64,000 nucleotides of DNA from positions 1 to 64,000 of the forward strand of contig NZ_BAZR01000009.1 of the NCBI RefSeq assembly GCF_001315105.1. Direction: 5' to 3'. Every line of letters begins with the position of its first letter. Within the stretch, counting starts at the first letter, position 1. The notes beneath the pieces are model-generated. The model did no database searches. It was given only the letters and a program-made list of their open reading frames with translations, and was not told the origin of the DNA. This DNA comes from Paenibacillus sp. JCM 10914 (lineage in GTDB: Bacteria > Bacillota > Bacilli > Paenibacillales > Paenibacillaceae). Positions 1 to 8,528 of the stretch are shown piece by piece. Made by a program: the position numbers and the translations under genes.

Positions 1-2249
1 TTGTGGCTGACGAGCGGGCTGTTTAACACGATGGTTGATACCCGAGCGGATGTGTTTGGAGGCGTAAGGAAGCTGCTGGTTGGCGGGGATGTGGTATCTC
101 CGGGTCATGTGCGCAAGGCACAGGAGGCAAATCCGGAGCTTCAATTGATCAACGGCTATGGCCCGACGGAGAACACGACGTTTACATGCTGTTATTTGAT
201 TCCTCCATGGGACGGGGAAACCCGTATTCCGATCGGGCGACCGATCGCTAATACGCAAGTGTACGTGCTAGATGGTGAGATGCAGCCGGTGCCCGTGGGC
301 TTGGCAGGGGAATTATACATCGGCGGGGACGGGTTGGCACATGGGTACTGGAATCGTCCGGAGCTGACGGCGGAAAAGTTCATCATTCATCCGCAGTGGA
401 ACAAGCGTCTTTACGGAACCGGGGATATGGTACGCTGGCAGCCGGATGGGGACTTGGAGTATTTAGGGAGGATCGACGACCAAGTGAAAATCCGTGGCTA
501 CCGGATCGAGCTTGGGGAAATAGAGTCCGTTATTTCAGGGCATCCTTTAGTTCTCCATACTGTGTGTATTGCAAAAGAATTTATTCCGGGCGACAAGCGG
601 TTGATCGCATTTTTTTCTACAATTCAATTTGAACAACTACCGGATGAGGAATTGCGCGAATGGGTTAAAGGAAAACTACCGACTCATATGGTCCCTTCCT
701 ATTTTATATGCGTTGGTGGATTCCAGCTTCTTCCTAATGGGAAACTGAATCGCAATGAGTTGGAAGAAAGATCCAAAGATCTTAAGATTACCTTGGACAC
801 TCCCTATCGGGCGCCTGAATCTCCGTTGGAAATCATCATTCATCGTCTATGGGCTGAAATCTTAGGCTTTGATAGCATGGGCGTTAATGACAACTTCTTT
901 CATCTTGGCGGTCATTCTCTATTGGTAGTCAGGTTAATGTCGAAGTGCGCGGAAGAATTTCAGTTGGAAATCCCCATTCAAGTTTTGGTTGAAAATCCGA
1001 CAATCGAGGGAATGGCGAAAACCATAGCAGATATCCAGTGTTACGGAGTCGCTAACGTTACAGAATCTGTTAAAGATTTCGATTTGAGAGAGGAAGTGTA
1101 TTTGGAACCGGAAATTATTCCGAAAGTAATTATGGATGAGTGCATTACTGATGGACAAGCTGCTTTATTAACCGGAGCTACTGGTTTCCTTGGGGCGCAT
1201 CTTCTTCAAGAGTTGCTACTTGAAACTTCCCTTAAGGTATATGCCTAGTCAGGGCAACTGATACCGAGGAGGCGATGCTCAGGATTAAGAACAACATGAT
1301 TTTCTACGAACTTTGGAAAGACGAGATGGGTGAACGGATTGTTCCAGTGGCTGGAGATTTGTCCAAAGTCAACTTTGGTTTATCCGAGGGGGAATTCTTA
1401 GACTTGGCTCGGAAAGTTTCGGTCATTTACCATAACGGCGCATTAGTTAATTTCTTTTATCCTTATACAGTTAACAAAGGCGCAAACGTATTTGGAACGA
1501 AGGAAATCATCCGTCTTGCAACCTTATATAGGGTCAAACCTATACACTTTATTTCGACTGCGGCTGTATTTGCATCGGAGCACAACGACTCTACAATAGC
1601 ACTGGAAGAAGAAATGCCAGGTTACAACACGAATATAGGCATAGGATATGTCCAAAGCAAATGGGTAGCGGAACATATTCTTCAAATCGCACGTGACCGA
1701 GGTGTTCCTGTTAGCATTTACAGATGCGGGAGGGTTTTCAGTCATAGCAAAAGCGGTGTATGTCAACCGAACGACTTCATTTGGAATCTGTTCCTTGGAA
1801 GCATCGAAGCAGGAGTATTTCCTGACAGCAGTCCGGAAATTGAAATAATACCCGTGGATTATGTCAGCAAGTCGGTCGTATACTTATCGCAGCAAAACGA
1901 ACATATAGGTCAAAATTTTCATCTGATTCAAACAGAAACAATAAGTTTTCAGACATTCTATCATGCTGCGCTGGAATTAAATTATTCTCTCAAACTGGTT
2001 CCATACGAAGAGTGGATGGATTCTCTTCAAAGTAAACACGTTCTTGACAAAAGTAAGGATTCCGCTAAAGCAATCGGCAGTCATCTTCTCACAAACGGGG
2101 TGTTCAATGATAATCAAATTATACTAAGCAATAGAAAGACACGAAGACTACTAAGTAAAGCGGGAATTGAAATCCTGAATATTGATATTACAGTTATTAA
2201 AGCAAATCTTTCTTTCTTCGAAAGAAAGGGAATTGTAAGAAAGCATTAG
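1..2249 (+). pseudogene. Non-ribosomal peptide synthetase, C-terminal part (A-PCP-terminal reductase), frame broken near 1244
   Basis: The 5' part lies outside the window. The reading contains late adenylation-domain motifs in order: NGYGPTENTT (A5), GELYIGGDGLAHGYW (A6), YGTGDMVRW (A7), GRIDDQVKIRGYRIELGEIE (A8) and LPNGKLNR (A10). A carrier-protein motif follows (FFHLGGHSL; Ser is the phosphopantetheine site), then an NAD(P)-binding Rossmann start LLTGATGFLGAHLL. The first frame stops at 1246-1248. The next frame continues the same domain without a gap (LVRATDTEEAMLRIK and onward to 2249), so one base, probably a C of a CCC run, is missing. Terminal reductase (R) domains release the peptide as an aldehyde or alcohol by NAD(P)H-dependent thioester reduction. 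A chain-ending module is therefore inferred. The product cannot be predicted because the specificity residues are upstream. Confidence 0.9.
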
Positions 2250-2386
2250 TAATTTGACTTGCAAAAATATCGTTATCGATCATGGTGTTATAAAATCAGA
2301 TCCTTAAAACTATCATCGAAAACAGAATAGAAGAAGGTATCGCCTTTGAATCGAGAAATTATTGATCACCACTAACACGATTTCCA

Positions 2387-2424
2387 AGAAAGAGGGGTCC
2401 CACTCTCATGGGACCCCTCTTTCT
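2387..2424 (+). terminator. Intrinsic terminator after the NRPS
   Basis: A perfect 15-bp stem (AGAAAGAGGGGTCCC / GGGACCCCTCTTTCT) closes an 8-nt loop, 138 bp after the NRPS stop. The stem ends in a short U-rich tract. It closes the NRPS transcript and marks the boundary to the AT-rich array downstream. Confidence 0.8.
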
Positions 2425-2808
2425 GCCGATCGACAAGTTCATTTAAGTCTTAAAATTGGAGTTTACTAAGTCGCAGCTTCATCAATCGCATGCAGCGCAG
2501 ACAGAGGGGGGCATCATAGACCGGATTGGACAAACCACAAAGGAGGCGATCCACGAAGAATCGTGATTCTAATCGTCGCTGATACTTGCTGCAAGAAAGA
2601 CCGAACGACCAGGAGGATGGAAGGTCTAAGCTTTCAATAATGACAAGTCCGTCTGTGTCGTAATATAGTGACAACTCATGTGGTGAGAGACGGTCAATCC
2701 TATGGCTTTGACCAATATCAATTACGATCCATCATTTAACATTGTATTTACGCAGCGGGGCTATCGCCCTTTGGTTGACAGATGTATAATTATGGAAGAA
2801 ACTCAGTT
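2425..2808. other. Non-coding stretch with no recognisable gene
   Basis: No reading frame with a ribosome binding site or recognisable family was found. A 74-codon frame on the minus strand at 2450-2674 has no Shine-Dalgarno sequence and no recognisable motif. The stretch lies between the NRPS terminator and the first repeat of the cassette-like array. Confidence 0.4.
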
Positions 2809-2809
2809 A

Positions 2810-3023
2810 ACAAACGCCCAAGAAAAGATAAGCGTTATCTAAGGCTTGGCGTTTGTGCTTCGAGGCATTTGGTCCGGCAGGAGTTAGATGAGGACTTGGA
2901 GAAGTCATTGGCAGTAGTAGAGAAGCGGAGTCAGCCGGACACACCAGCACCCACCTAGCCGCATCGCGGCTGTCCCTTCGGGACTTAAATCGGTGTGGCG
3001 TCGTTAATACAAGAGCGTTATCG
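2810..3023 (+). repeat. attC-like repeat A (long form) with nested hairpin
   Basis: The left end carries a nested hairpin: ACAAACGCC (2810-2818) pairs with GGCGTTTGT (2848-2856), and inside it AGATAA (2826-2831) pairs with TTATCT (2835-2840). The middle shares TTTGGTCCGG and CAGCCGGACACA blocks with repeat C. The right end is TTAATACAAGAGCGTTATC, matching the closing arm of the other copies, with the GTTATCG box at 3017-3023. The next unit, a toxin-like gene, begins right after it. Confidence 0.6.
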
Positions 3024-3068
3024 AAGTTAAACGATTTAAGATTAATTAATAAAATCGAACATTTGTTC

Positions 3069-3097
3069 TTACTATTGGTGGTAGATGATGGTACAAT
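3069..3097 (+). promoter_or_regulatory. Putative promoter of the holin-like toxin gene
   Basis: An extended -10 (TGG followed by TACAAT at 3092-3097) lies about 57 bp before the toxin-like start codon. The best -35 candidate, TTACTA at 3069-3074, is poor but correctly spaced at 17 bp. An own promoter would be unusual for most units of this array but typical of toxin genes. Confidence 0.4.
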
Positions 3098-3153
3098 AGG
3101 AAAGAAAATCTAATCTTGGTGGGCATGGATTCCCTCCGAAAGGAGGTGAGGCC

Positions 3154-3234
3154 ATGCAAGTAAAGGATGCTTAGACGATCTTATTTTATTTGGCTTGCCC
3201 TTTTATCATCATCAATAACAACAAGAGAAAGTAA
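3154..3234 (+). pseudogene. Putative holin-like / Fst-type small membrane toxin with in-frame amber codon
   Basis: A 26-codon frame starts MQVKDA, meets TAG at 3172-3174, and continues in frame as a hydrophobic segment (TILFYLACPFIII) with a charged tail (NNNKRK) before TAA. TAG is one substitution from TTG (Leu), the residue expected at that place in this kind of peptide. The Shine-Dalgarno sequence is locked in a hairpin, CCTCC-GAAA-GGAGG (3133-3146), the translation-blocking leader seen in Fst-family type I toxins. A terminator follows at once. The unit sits alone between two attC-like repeats, as toxin-antitoxin cassettes do in large integrons. The antisense RNA antitoxin is inferred, not seen. 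Confidence 0.6.
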
Positions 3235-3235
3235 G

Positions 3236-3272
3236 AACCCACCCCAAGGTTAGAGTCAGAGGTGGGTTTTTG
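3236..3272 (+). terminator. Terminator of the toxin-like unit
   Basis: Stem AACCCACC (3236-3243) with GGTGGGTT (3261-3268), followed by a T run. CCCACC here is also complementary to the TTGGTGGG at 3116-3123 in the leader, a feature that could let the 5' and 3' ends of the toxin RNA pair. Confidence 0.7.
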
Positions 3273-3285
3273 GTCCTTTCTAACT

Positions 3286-3420
3286 CAATAACTTGGTTCG
3301 CAAGTTGATGTAAGCAGAGAAGCGGATTCAGCTCACAACCCTGTAGGGCTAAGTCCGTCGGAGCCAGTCACTGCCGCTGCTTTAAGTCTCACGGGTTCGC
3401 GAGTGCAATAACGTTATCAG
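3286..3420 (+). repeat. attC-like repeat B
   Basis: Opens with ATAAC at 3288-3292 and closes with GTTATCAGAAAT (GTTATCA at 3413-3419). The interior carries ACAACCCTG..GGGCTAAGTCCGTCGG and CGCTGCTTTAAGTCT, shared with repeats E and I. The arms next to the boxes are more diverged than in other copies. It separates the toxin unit from the first GyrI-like gene. Confidence 0.65.
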
Positions 3421-3457
3421 AAATCATAGCAAGGTCAATAACCAAATTGAAGGGAAG

Positions 3458-3943
3458 ATGCTTATCATGCAGAGACAAAAACTTGAGAAATTTAAATGTG
3501 AATTAACAACTAGGGAATATTCGTTGATCGGTCAGAGCATTACAGCTAATTTTCCCAGTGGATTTCCTGACGCTGCCCTGAAAGTACAAAAGGAGTTTGT
3601 TGAAAGAAGAAATGAAATTATAAATTTCAAGGACAAGGAAGTATTGATCTCGCCGTATATGTGTAATGGAATCATTGCTACGTATTTTGCTTGTTTGGAA
3701 GTCAGTGATCTGACTGATATTCCGGAGGGCATGATTGGATTCACTTTGCCTTTCCAAACCTATGCAAAAATTAATTGTACAAACCAATCGATTGGTGAGG
3801 CGTACGATAGAATTTTTAAATGGATGAATGAGAAGGGATATGTTCAGAGATTTCTGGAGAATACGTGTCCTATAGAGATTTTTTACTTTGAAGATCATGT
3901 CGAAGAAGAAGATGTAGAAATGCTAATACCGATCAGAACCTAA
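3458..3943 (+). CDS. GyrI-like / Cass2-type effector-binding domain protein
   Basis: A 161-aa protein, or 158 aa if it starts at the internal Met four codons in (3467). It matches the small stand-alone effector-binding fold (GyrI-like / AraC effector-binding), with the typical CLEVSD..IPEGMIGFTLPFQTYAKI core and a terminal WMNEKGY..IEIFYFE segment. Stand-alone members of this superfamily include the integron-cassette protein Cass2, which binds cationic drugs. It begins about 40 bp after repeat B, as a cassette gene would. A near-identical copy of its 3' half occurs at 17863-18120. Ligand binding or drug sequestration is inferred from the family. Confidence 0.8.
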   Translation: MLIMQRQKLEKFKCELTTREYSLIGQSITANFPSGFPDAALKVQKEFVERRNEIINFKDKEVLISPYMCNGIIATYFACLEVSDLTDIPEGMIGFTLPFQTYAKINCTNQSIGEAYDRIFKWMNEKGYVQRFLENTCPIEIFYFEDHVEEEDVEMLIPIRT

Positions 3944-3978
3944 ATTCTTGAAATGTACTTCAAGCATAGTGTTTATGA

Positions 3979-4700
3979 ACTAACAGCTTCTATTGGGATA
4001 CAAAAGGAAATGACTTTTTAGGAGCAATCGTGCTTCCTTTTTATGGAGCATTTATCTCAGAAGAAAAATGTCAACTTTTCGGCGATGTCTCAGGAAAAAA
4101 GATGTTAGAGATAGGCTGCGGAAACGGTCAATCCTTGCAATATCAGGGGGATCGCAAAGCATCTGAACTATGGGGGATGGATATATCAGAAAAACAAATT
4201 GAAAAGGCAGAGCAATATTTGACGACGTGCGGTCTTTCAGCAAAATTGATCTGTTCTCCCATGGAAGAAGAATGTAACATACCCGTGGATTATTTTGATT
4301 TTGTTTATTCAATTTACGCCATAGGTTGGACTACCGACCTTGTAGGTACTTTTCGCCGAATCGCTTCTTATTTAAAAAAGACGGCATCTTTATTTTCAGT
4401 TGGTCTCATCCTATACACAAATGTGTTGTTGAAGAGAATAATAGATTTGTTTTTAACAAGTGTTATTTCGATGAATCTTGGTATTCCGTTTCTCCTGATA
4501 TATGTCAAGGCGCGCTAACCTTATCTAATCGCAAACTATCAACCTATGTAAATGCGTTGGCCAAAGCAGGGTTTGTTATTGAACAAATGATTGAAGAAAC
4601 CGAGGGTGAAATAATACAATTGCACGATGAAAATAATGATTTTGTAAAAAGAGCGAAGATGTTTCCTGTAACCTTTGTTATCAAAGCAAGAAAACTTTAA
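3979..4700 (+). pseudogene. SAM-dependent methyltransferase, start lost and frame broken in a poly-A run
   Basis: A class I methyltransferase reading starts directly after a stop at 3976-3978 with FYWDTKGNDFLG and no start codon. Motif I (MLEIGCGNGQS) and ELWGMDISEKQIEKAEQYL follow. The frame is lost near 4377 where six A's replace an expected seven. The other frame continues DGIFIFSWSHPIHKC and ends at 4700. The head of the gene is missing because the GyrI-like gene ends only 35 bp upstream. This looks like a fusion of two cassettes with loss of the intervening attC-like site. A fragment of this gene recurs at 18199-18260. Confidence 0.75.
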
Positions 4701-4748
4701 AATCACACACCCTGCATGATGTCAACTAAAAAGATGGGAGCTGAATCC

Positions 4749-5144
4749 ATGAAAAAATCGGCTGCAGCAGTAAAAGGAATTGACTGTGTTTATTTACCCG
4801 CAACAAATACCGAGGAGTCTGCCAAGTGGTATATGGATTATCTGGGGTTACGTCTTAGAAGACCGGTCCATGAGAACCAGGCACAGCTAGAAATCAGTCC
4901 TGAACAGAGTATCTTTCTAATTAAGTCGAAGGAACCGCATAACGTGAATTACATGGAGATTAATGGGACAGAGCAATGTGTTCTGACTATGGAAGCTGAG
5001 AATTTTGAATTGCTCTATTCAAAAATGAAGGATAACGGGGCTCACCTTTCGGATATAGAGGATAATGGTGGGTGCGGTCTTAATTTCTATGCTTACGATC
5101 CAGCGGGAAATAAAATTGATATCTGGGGTGGTTGGCCTAAGTAA
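4749..5144 (+). CDS. VOC family protein (glyoxalase/bleomycin-resistance fold)
   Basis: 131 aa from the ATG at 4749, preceded by GGGAG; an in-frame ATG at 4716 is less well placed. The single VOC module shows GIDCVYLPATNTEESAKWY..YLGL at the N-terminus and FYAYDPAGNKIDIWGGW at the C-terminus, the usual metal-ligand and substrate-cleft strands. Members are lyases, dioxygenases or drug-binding proteins, so the substrate is unknown. It lies between the broken methyltransferase and the DinB gene with no repeat between them. Confidence 0.8.
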   Translation: MKKSAAAVKGIDCVYLPATNTEESAKWYMDYLGLRLRRPVHENQAQLEISPEQSIFLIKSKEPHNVNYMEINGTEQCVLTMEAENFELLYSKMKDNGAHLSDIEDNGGCGLNFYAYDPAGNKIDIWGGWPK

Positions 5145-5199
5145 GGAGATAAATCAAGGGTGCAGAAAGCAGTATATATTCAAGAATGGAGTCTTAATT

Positions 5200-5673
5200 A
5201 TGAAAGAAGAAGACTTAAAAGTAGTTCAAACATATAAGGATGCACCAAAGGTACTCCATGAAGTATTAGATAGCTTAAGTGAGAAAGATCTGGATTTATC
5301 TAGAGGAGAAGGAAAGTGGACGATAAGAGAGATCGTGCATCATATTGTTGAATGCGATCTCAATTATTTTCAAATAAATCGATATGCACTTGCCAACACT
5401 GGTGAGAAATATATCTTTAATGAGTTCGATGCACAGGTTTGGAATCAAACAATGAATCATTACCAAAGAAATGTAAGAATCGAATTGCAGTTATTTAGTA
5501 CTATACGGGAATACATATCATACTTATGCGAAGTCATCCCTAACTCATTGGATCGTATTCTAGTTCATCAAAATGGAAAAGCGACTGTAAGGGATGCATT
5601 AAATCATGATATAAATCATTCGTACCACCATATAGAACAAATAAAAGAAACAAAGAGAATTCATAATATTTAA
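5200..5673 (+). CDS. DinB family protein
   Basis: 157 aa, starting at the ATG at 5200 with GGAG 9 bp upstream. The four-helix DinB/YfiT-like fold is indicated by REIVHHIVECDLNYFQINRY and HDINHSYHHIEQIKE, which supply the three metal-binding histidines typical of this family. These proteins are thiol-dependent transferases or of unknown function. The gene ends 35 bp before repeat C, the position expected for the last gene of a cassette. Confidence 0.85.
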   Translation: MKEEDLKVVQTYKDAPKVLHEVLDSLSEKDLDLSRGEGKWTIREIVHHIVECDLNYFQINRYALANTGEKYIFNEFDAQVWNQTMNHYQRNVRIELQLFSTIREYISYLCEVIPNSLDRILVHQNGKATVRDALNHDINHSYHHIEQIKETKRIHNI

Positions 5674-5707
5674 GAGATTTTAGAAACAACTCAAGAAGCT
5701 TCCGGCA

Positions 5708-5892
5708 TCACATAACACTTATTTCACGCATCCGGGGCATTCTCTCTTTGGTCCGGACAGAAGTTGAAGTGGACTCGATTGGAGCAGACTCAGATTCAGG
5801 GAAGAAGAATCAGCCGGACACATCCAACTCCCTAAACCGCGTCGCCTTCGGGCTGAGGGGAGTTGGACGTCGTGAATACAAGAACGTTAGCT
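5708..5892 (+). repeat. attC-like repeat C (long form)
   Basis: Opens TCACATAAC (5708-5716) then CTTATTTCACGC, and closes CGTGAATACAAGAACGTTA with GTTAGCT at 5886-5892. ATTTCACG pairs with CGTGAAT, and TAAC pairs with GTTA. The middle contains TTTGGTCCGG and CAGCCGGACACATCC shared with repeat A, plus an inner hairpin CCAACTCCC / GGGGAGTTGG (about 5827-5869). About 185 bp, longer than a typical attC. Confidence 0.75.
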
Positions 5893-5937
5893 GAAACACC
5901 ACGAAAACTTATAAAATCCAAAAATACGGAGGTATAC

Positions 5938-6372
5938 ATGAAACCTGAGGTTTATGAATTTCAAGAGAAGAAAGTAATTGGGGTGGGAAACATAGGTGAA
6001 CCTATAAATCCTGGAGAGGTATGGCCCATTTTATTTTCCAGAATTCAAGAAATACATGGTCGTAAAAATACTCCTGAAACTCTTGGAGTTATTAAGAGGA
6101 ATGAACATGGGTATTTAGCTGGGATAGAAGTTGAACAATTAATAGAAATTCCAGAAGGTATGTTTTCTTATGTAATACCAGCTGGTCGTTATATTGGAAT
6201 GACGCATAAAGGCCCATTAAGTAAGATTGGTGAAACATTCCATAATCTTATTAGCTGGCTAGCATCAAATAATTATGAACAATATGACATTGTATGTTTT
6301 GAAGTCTATGATGAAAGATTTAAGGGTGAAGACCCAGAAAGTGAATTCAATTCTTATATTCAAATTAAATGA
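5938..6372 (+). CDS. GyrI-like effector-binding domain protein
   Basis: 144 aa. The start is fixed by GGAGG at 5928-5932; the frame is open further upstream only through the repeat. Conserved GyrI-like features are present: EFQEKKVIGVG at the N-terminus, GIEVEQLIEIPEGMFSYVIPAGRYIGMTHKGP in the middle and a LISWLASNNYE helix. It is a paralogue of the proteins at 17251 and 18303 but not a recent copy. It is the first gene after repeat C, 46 bp from the closing box. Confidence 0.85.
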   Translation: MKPEVYEFQEKKVIGVGNIGEPINPGEVWPILFSRIQEIHGRKNTPETLGVIKRNEHGYLAGIEVEQLIEIPEGMFSYVIPAGRYIGMTHKGPLSKIGETFHNLISWLASNNYEQYDIVCFEVYDERFKGEDPESEFNSYIQIK

Positions 6373-6397
6373 TTTGTGAAGGATAACTCTAAGAGGT

Positions 6398-6678
6398 GTG
6401 GTCCATCAGCAATGGAATGGTTTTCAATATATCTGGGCACCAATGGCAACATCAACTAAGAAAAACACCTCAGCTCAACTTAATGTTGTTTATTACAAAA
6501 ATGCAGTACGACATACACCAAGTAATTATCTTGGACAAATTTTTGGTCAAGCTGGCAACTTTTTTATGACGAAGCAAGATTGATTTCTCTTGCTAAAAAT
6601 ACTTTGTCACCGTTATATTATGGCTACCAGAGCGGAACTCTTGTTCAAGTAAATGTTTCCGGTAAATTTAAATATTAA
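6398..6678 (+). pseudogene. 3' remnant of an unrecognised protein gene, frame broken in a poly-T run
   Basis: Reads VHQQWNGFQYIWAPMATST and continues to GQIFGQAGNFF, where six T's replace an expected seven. The other frame continues YDEARLISLAKNTLSPLYYG and ends at 6678. No start codon with a ribosome binding site is present, and the upstream frame is closed at 6377. The function is unknown. The 3' end is followed by a strong terminator. Confidence 0.5.
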
Positions 6679-6684
6679 AGAGAA

Positions 6685-6728
6685 TCTAACGGGGCAGGAT
6701 TTCGACAATCTTTGCCCCGTTAGAATTA
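6685..6728 (+). terminator. Intrinsic terminator
   Basis: A perfect 12-bp stem TCTAACGGGGCA (6685-6696) / TGCCCCGTTAGA (6713-6724), followed by ATTATTT. Confidence 0.75.
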
Positions 6729-6744
6729 TTTAGGAGGTTGCATA

Positions 6745-7197
6745 ATGAGAAAAGTTTTATTAATAATATTATTATTTAGTACTATTATTTCTTCAGGATG
6801 CAACAGAAGTGAAGAAGTAGAAATATCTTCACCGTCATATATGTACAGCAAAGATTCAGATATAAGTGAGAAAGTGGAAGTGGCTTTAAAGGCTTATTAC
6901 AATGAAGACGACGATAACTATGAAGGCTCATTATTAATTAATGAGTTTAGTTTCGAAAAAGTACTATTCAAACATAATTCGTTATTGATAGCTTATGATG
7001 GTTCAGAAAGAATAGTACTTGGAGATATTTATTTAAATAAAAATGAAGGTCAATTTACAATAATAATTACAGAACCAACTCTATATAGGAAATTAACTAA
7101 AAAAGACATTAAAGAATCAAATTTAGTCATAAGTTTACCAGCATCAAACCAAAAGGAAGCAAAGGAGATTGAGAAGAGTTTGAAAACAATGGAGTAG
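6745..7197 (+). CDS. Small lipoprotein of unknown function
   Basis: 150 aa with AGGAGG about 10 bp before the ATG. An N-terminal lipoprotein signal with lipobox ISSGC places Cys19 as the lipidation site, so the protein is probably anchored on the outer face of the membrane. The rest is acidic and Lys/Glu-rich with no family recognised. The gene is very AT-rich compared with the genes beyond 20 kb, which suggests acquisition. Confidence 0.7.
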   Translation: MRKVLLIILLFSTIISSGCNRSEEVEISSPSYMYSKDSDISEKVEVALKAYYNEDDDNYEGSLLINEFSFEKVLFKHNSLLIAYDGSERIVLGDIYLNKNEGQFTIIITEPTLYRKLTKKDIKESNLVISLPASNQKEAKEIEKSLKTME

Positions 7198-7833
7198 ATA
7201 TACTCCAGTTATTTAAATAAAAATAATAAAACTTATGTTATTTGTATTGATATTCTGATTTAATAAAACAGTTTCTTTATGAGGGGAGCAAAAAACATTT
7301 ATGGATGAGCAATATGCACTGCTTTTAAAAGAACTTGAAGCAATTAAATAAGAATAAACAAGAATTTCAAATAGCCGCATTACTAGGTTCTTGAGGGGGT
7401 GGTCCTAAATATATGGCTATGTACATGGATTCAATCAGCAAAATCAAGGGATTTTATTTCAGAATCGTTATGAAAGTTGAACTTCAAAAAGAAAAAGTGC
7501 TTGATTGTAGCCCTTTTCGAGATGGATTAAATTTCGTTTTTGACGTACCGAACACCCAATTCGGTTTCGGATTCCGCTATAAGAGTAACCGCATACTTTG
7601 TTCAATAGATAGTTTCCTCATTTTCATTGAAAATCTCTCCAACGAGCTTGTCTTGCCGGGACACTGGGCGGCGTTCACTAGCCTCCGATTGTTGTAGCCC
7701 ACTTTCCGCTCCCAAAGATAGGGCACTCTTTATATGATTTTACTTTCGTAATTCAGGTTTAATAACGCTAGTTTTCTGATCGTGATTTATCTAGAATAAT
7801 TAAGTATATAATATAATATAAGGAGGGTTATAA
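7198..7833. other. Gene-poor stretch before the yxd-like operon
   Basis: It holds a 16-codon frame starting at 7301 (MDEQYALLLKELEAIK) that follows GAGGGGAG and stops early, probably the truncated head of a coiled-coil protein. It also holds a 94-codon frame at 7413-7697 with no recognisable motif, which I do not accept as a gene. The last 50 bp are very AT-rich, with TATAAT-like hexamers around 7808-7818 and AGGAGGG just before yxdJ, and probably contain the operon promoter. Confidence 0.4.
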
Positions 7834-8517
7834 ATGAATATGAATATCTTCATTATTGAGGATGACCCTCTTCTCCAAGAAGCACTTAGAGAAGGATTAA
7901 GTCAGTGGTCATATGAAGTAAGTTACCCAAGTGATTTCTCGCATGTGATGGATGCCTTTGTAGAGCATCGGCCTCACTTAGTGATTATTGATATACAGCT
8001 TCCAAGGTTTGACGGCTTTCATTGGTGTAGAGAAATACGAGCAGTGTCCAAAGTTCCTATTATCTTTCTTTCATCAAGAGATCATCCGACGGATATGGTG
8101 ATGGCCATGAACTTAGGGGCGGACGATTACGTTCAGAAACCTTTTCATATGGATGTACTTCTCGCCAAGGTTCAGGCTATTCTTCGTCGAACGTATACGT
8201 ATGAAGAAGCATCCTCCGATGTAATGGAGTGGAATCAAGCGCTGATTGATTTAAAAAGTGGCGAAATTCATAAGGATGGGACAACCATTGGCCTGACAAG
8301 AAATGAACTTTTTATTCTTTCGGTTTTAGTAAGGTCTAATAATAAGATCATCTCACGTCATGAACTGATGAAAATGCTCTGGGATGATGATCAATATGTT
8401 AATGACAATACGCTCACTGCCAACATCACCAGATTACGGCAACAGCTTACTTCTCTCCATTTAGCCGAAGGGATTGTGACTAAAAAAGGTCTTGGGTATA
8501 TGGCCGTTACGCTTTAG
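7834..8517 (+). CDS. yxdJ: OmpR-family response regulator, YxdJ/BceR type
   Basis: 227 aa behind AAGGAGGG. The receiver domain shows the acidic pocket (IIEDD), the phosphoacceptor Asp53 in LVIIDIQLPRFDG and the switch Lys in YVQKPF. A C-terminal winged helix ends with NDNTLTANITRLRQQL and GLGYMA. Gene order with a short intramembrane-sensing kinase, an ABC ATPase, a large permease and a YxeA protein reproduces the B. subtilis yxdJKLM-yxeA locus. It probably activates the downstream transporter genes in response to antimicrobial peptides. Confidence 0.9.
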   Translation: MNMNIFIIEDDPLLQEALREGLSQWSYEVSYPSDFSHVMDAFVEHRPHLVIIDIQLPRFDGFHWCREIRAVSKVPIIFLSSRDHPTDMVMAMNLGADDYVQKPFHMDVLLAKVQAILRRTYTYEEASSDVMEWNQALIDLKSGEIHKDGTTIGLTRNELFILSVLVRSNNKIISRHELMKMLWDDDQYVNDNTLTANITRLRQQLTSLHLAEGIVTKKGLGYMAVTL

Positions 8518-8528
8518 GAGGTTTCACA

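Noticed and set aside
2450-2674. 74-codon minus-strand frame as a transposase remnant
   Set aside because: No DDE or other transposase motif and no terminal inverted repeats nearby.
7413-7697. 94-codon open frame as a gene
   Set aside because: Composition is not protein-like, no motif is visible, and it shows no link to the repeats or operon.
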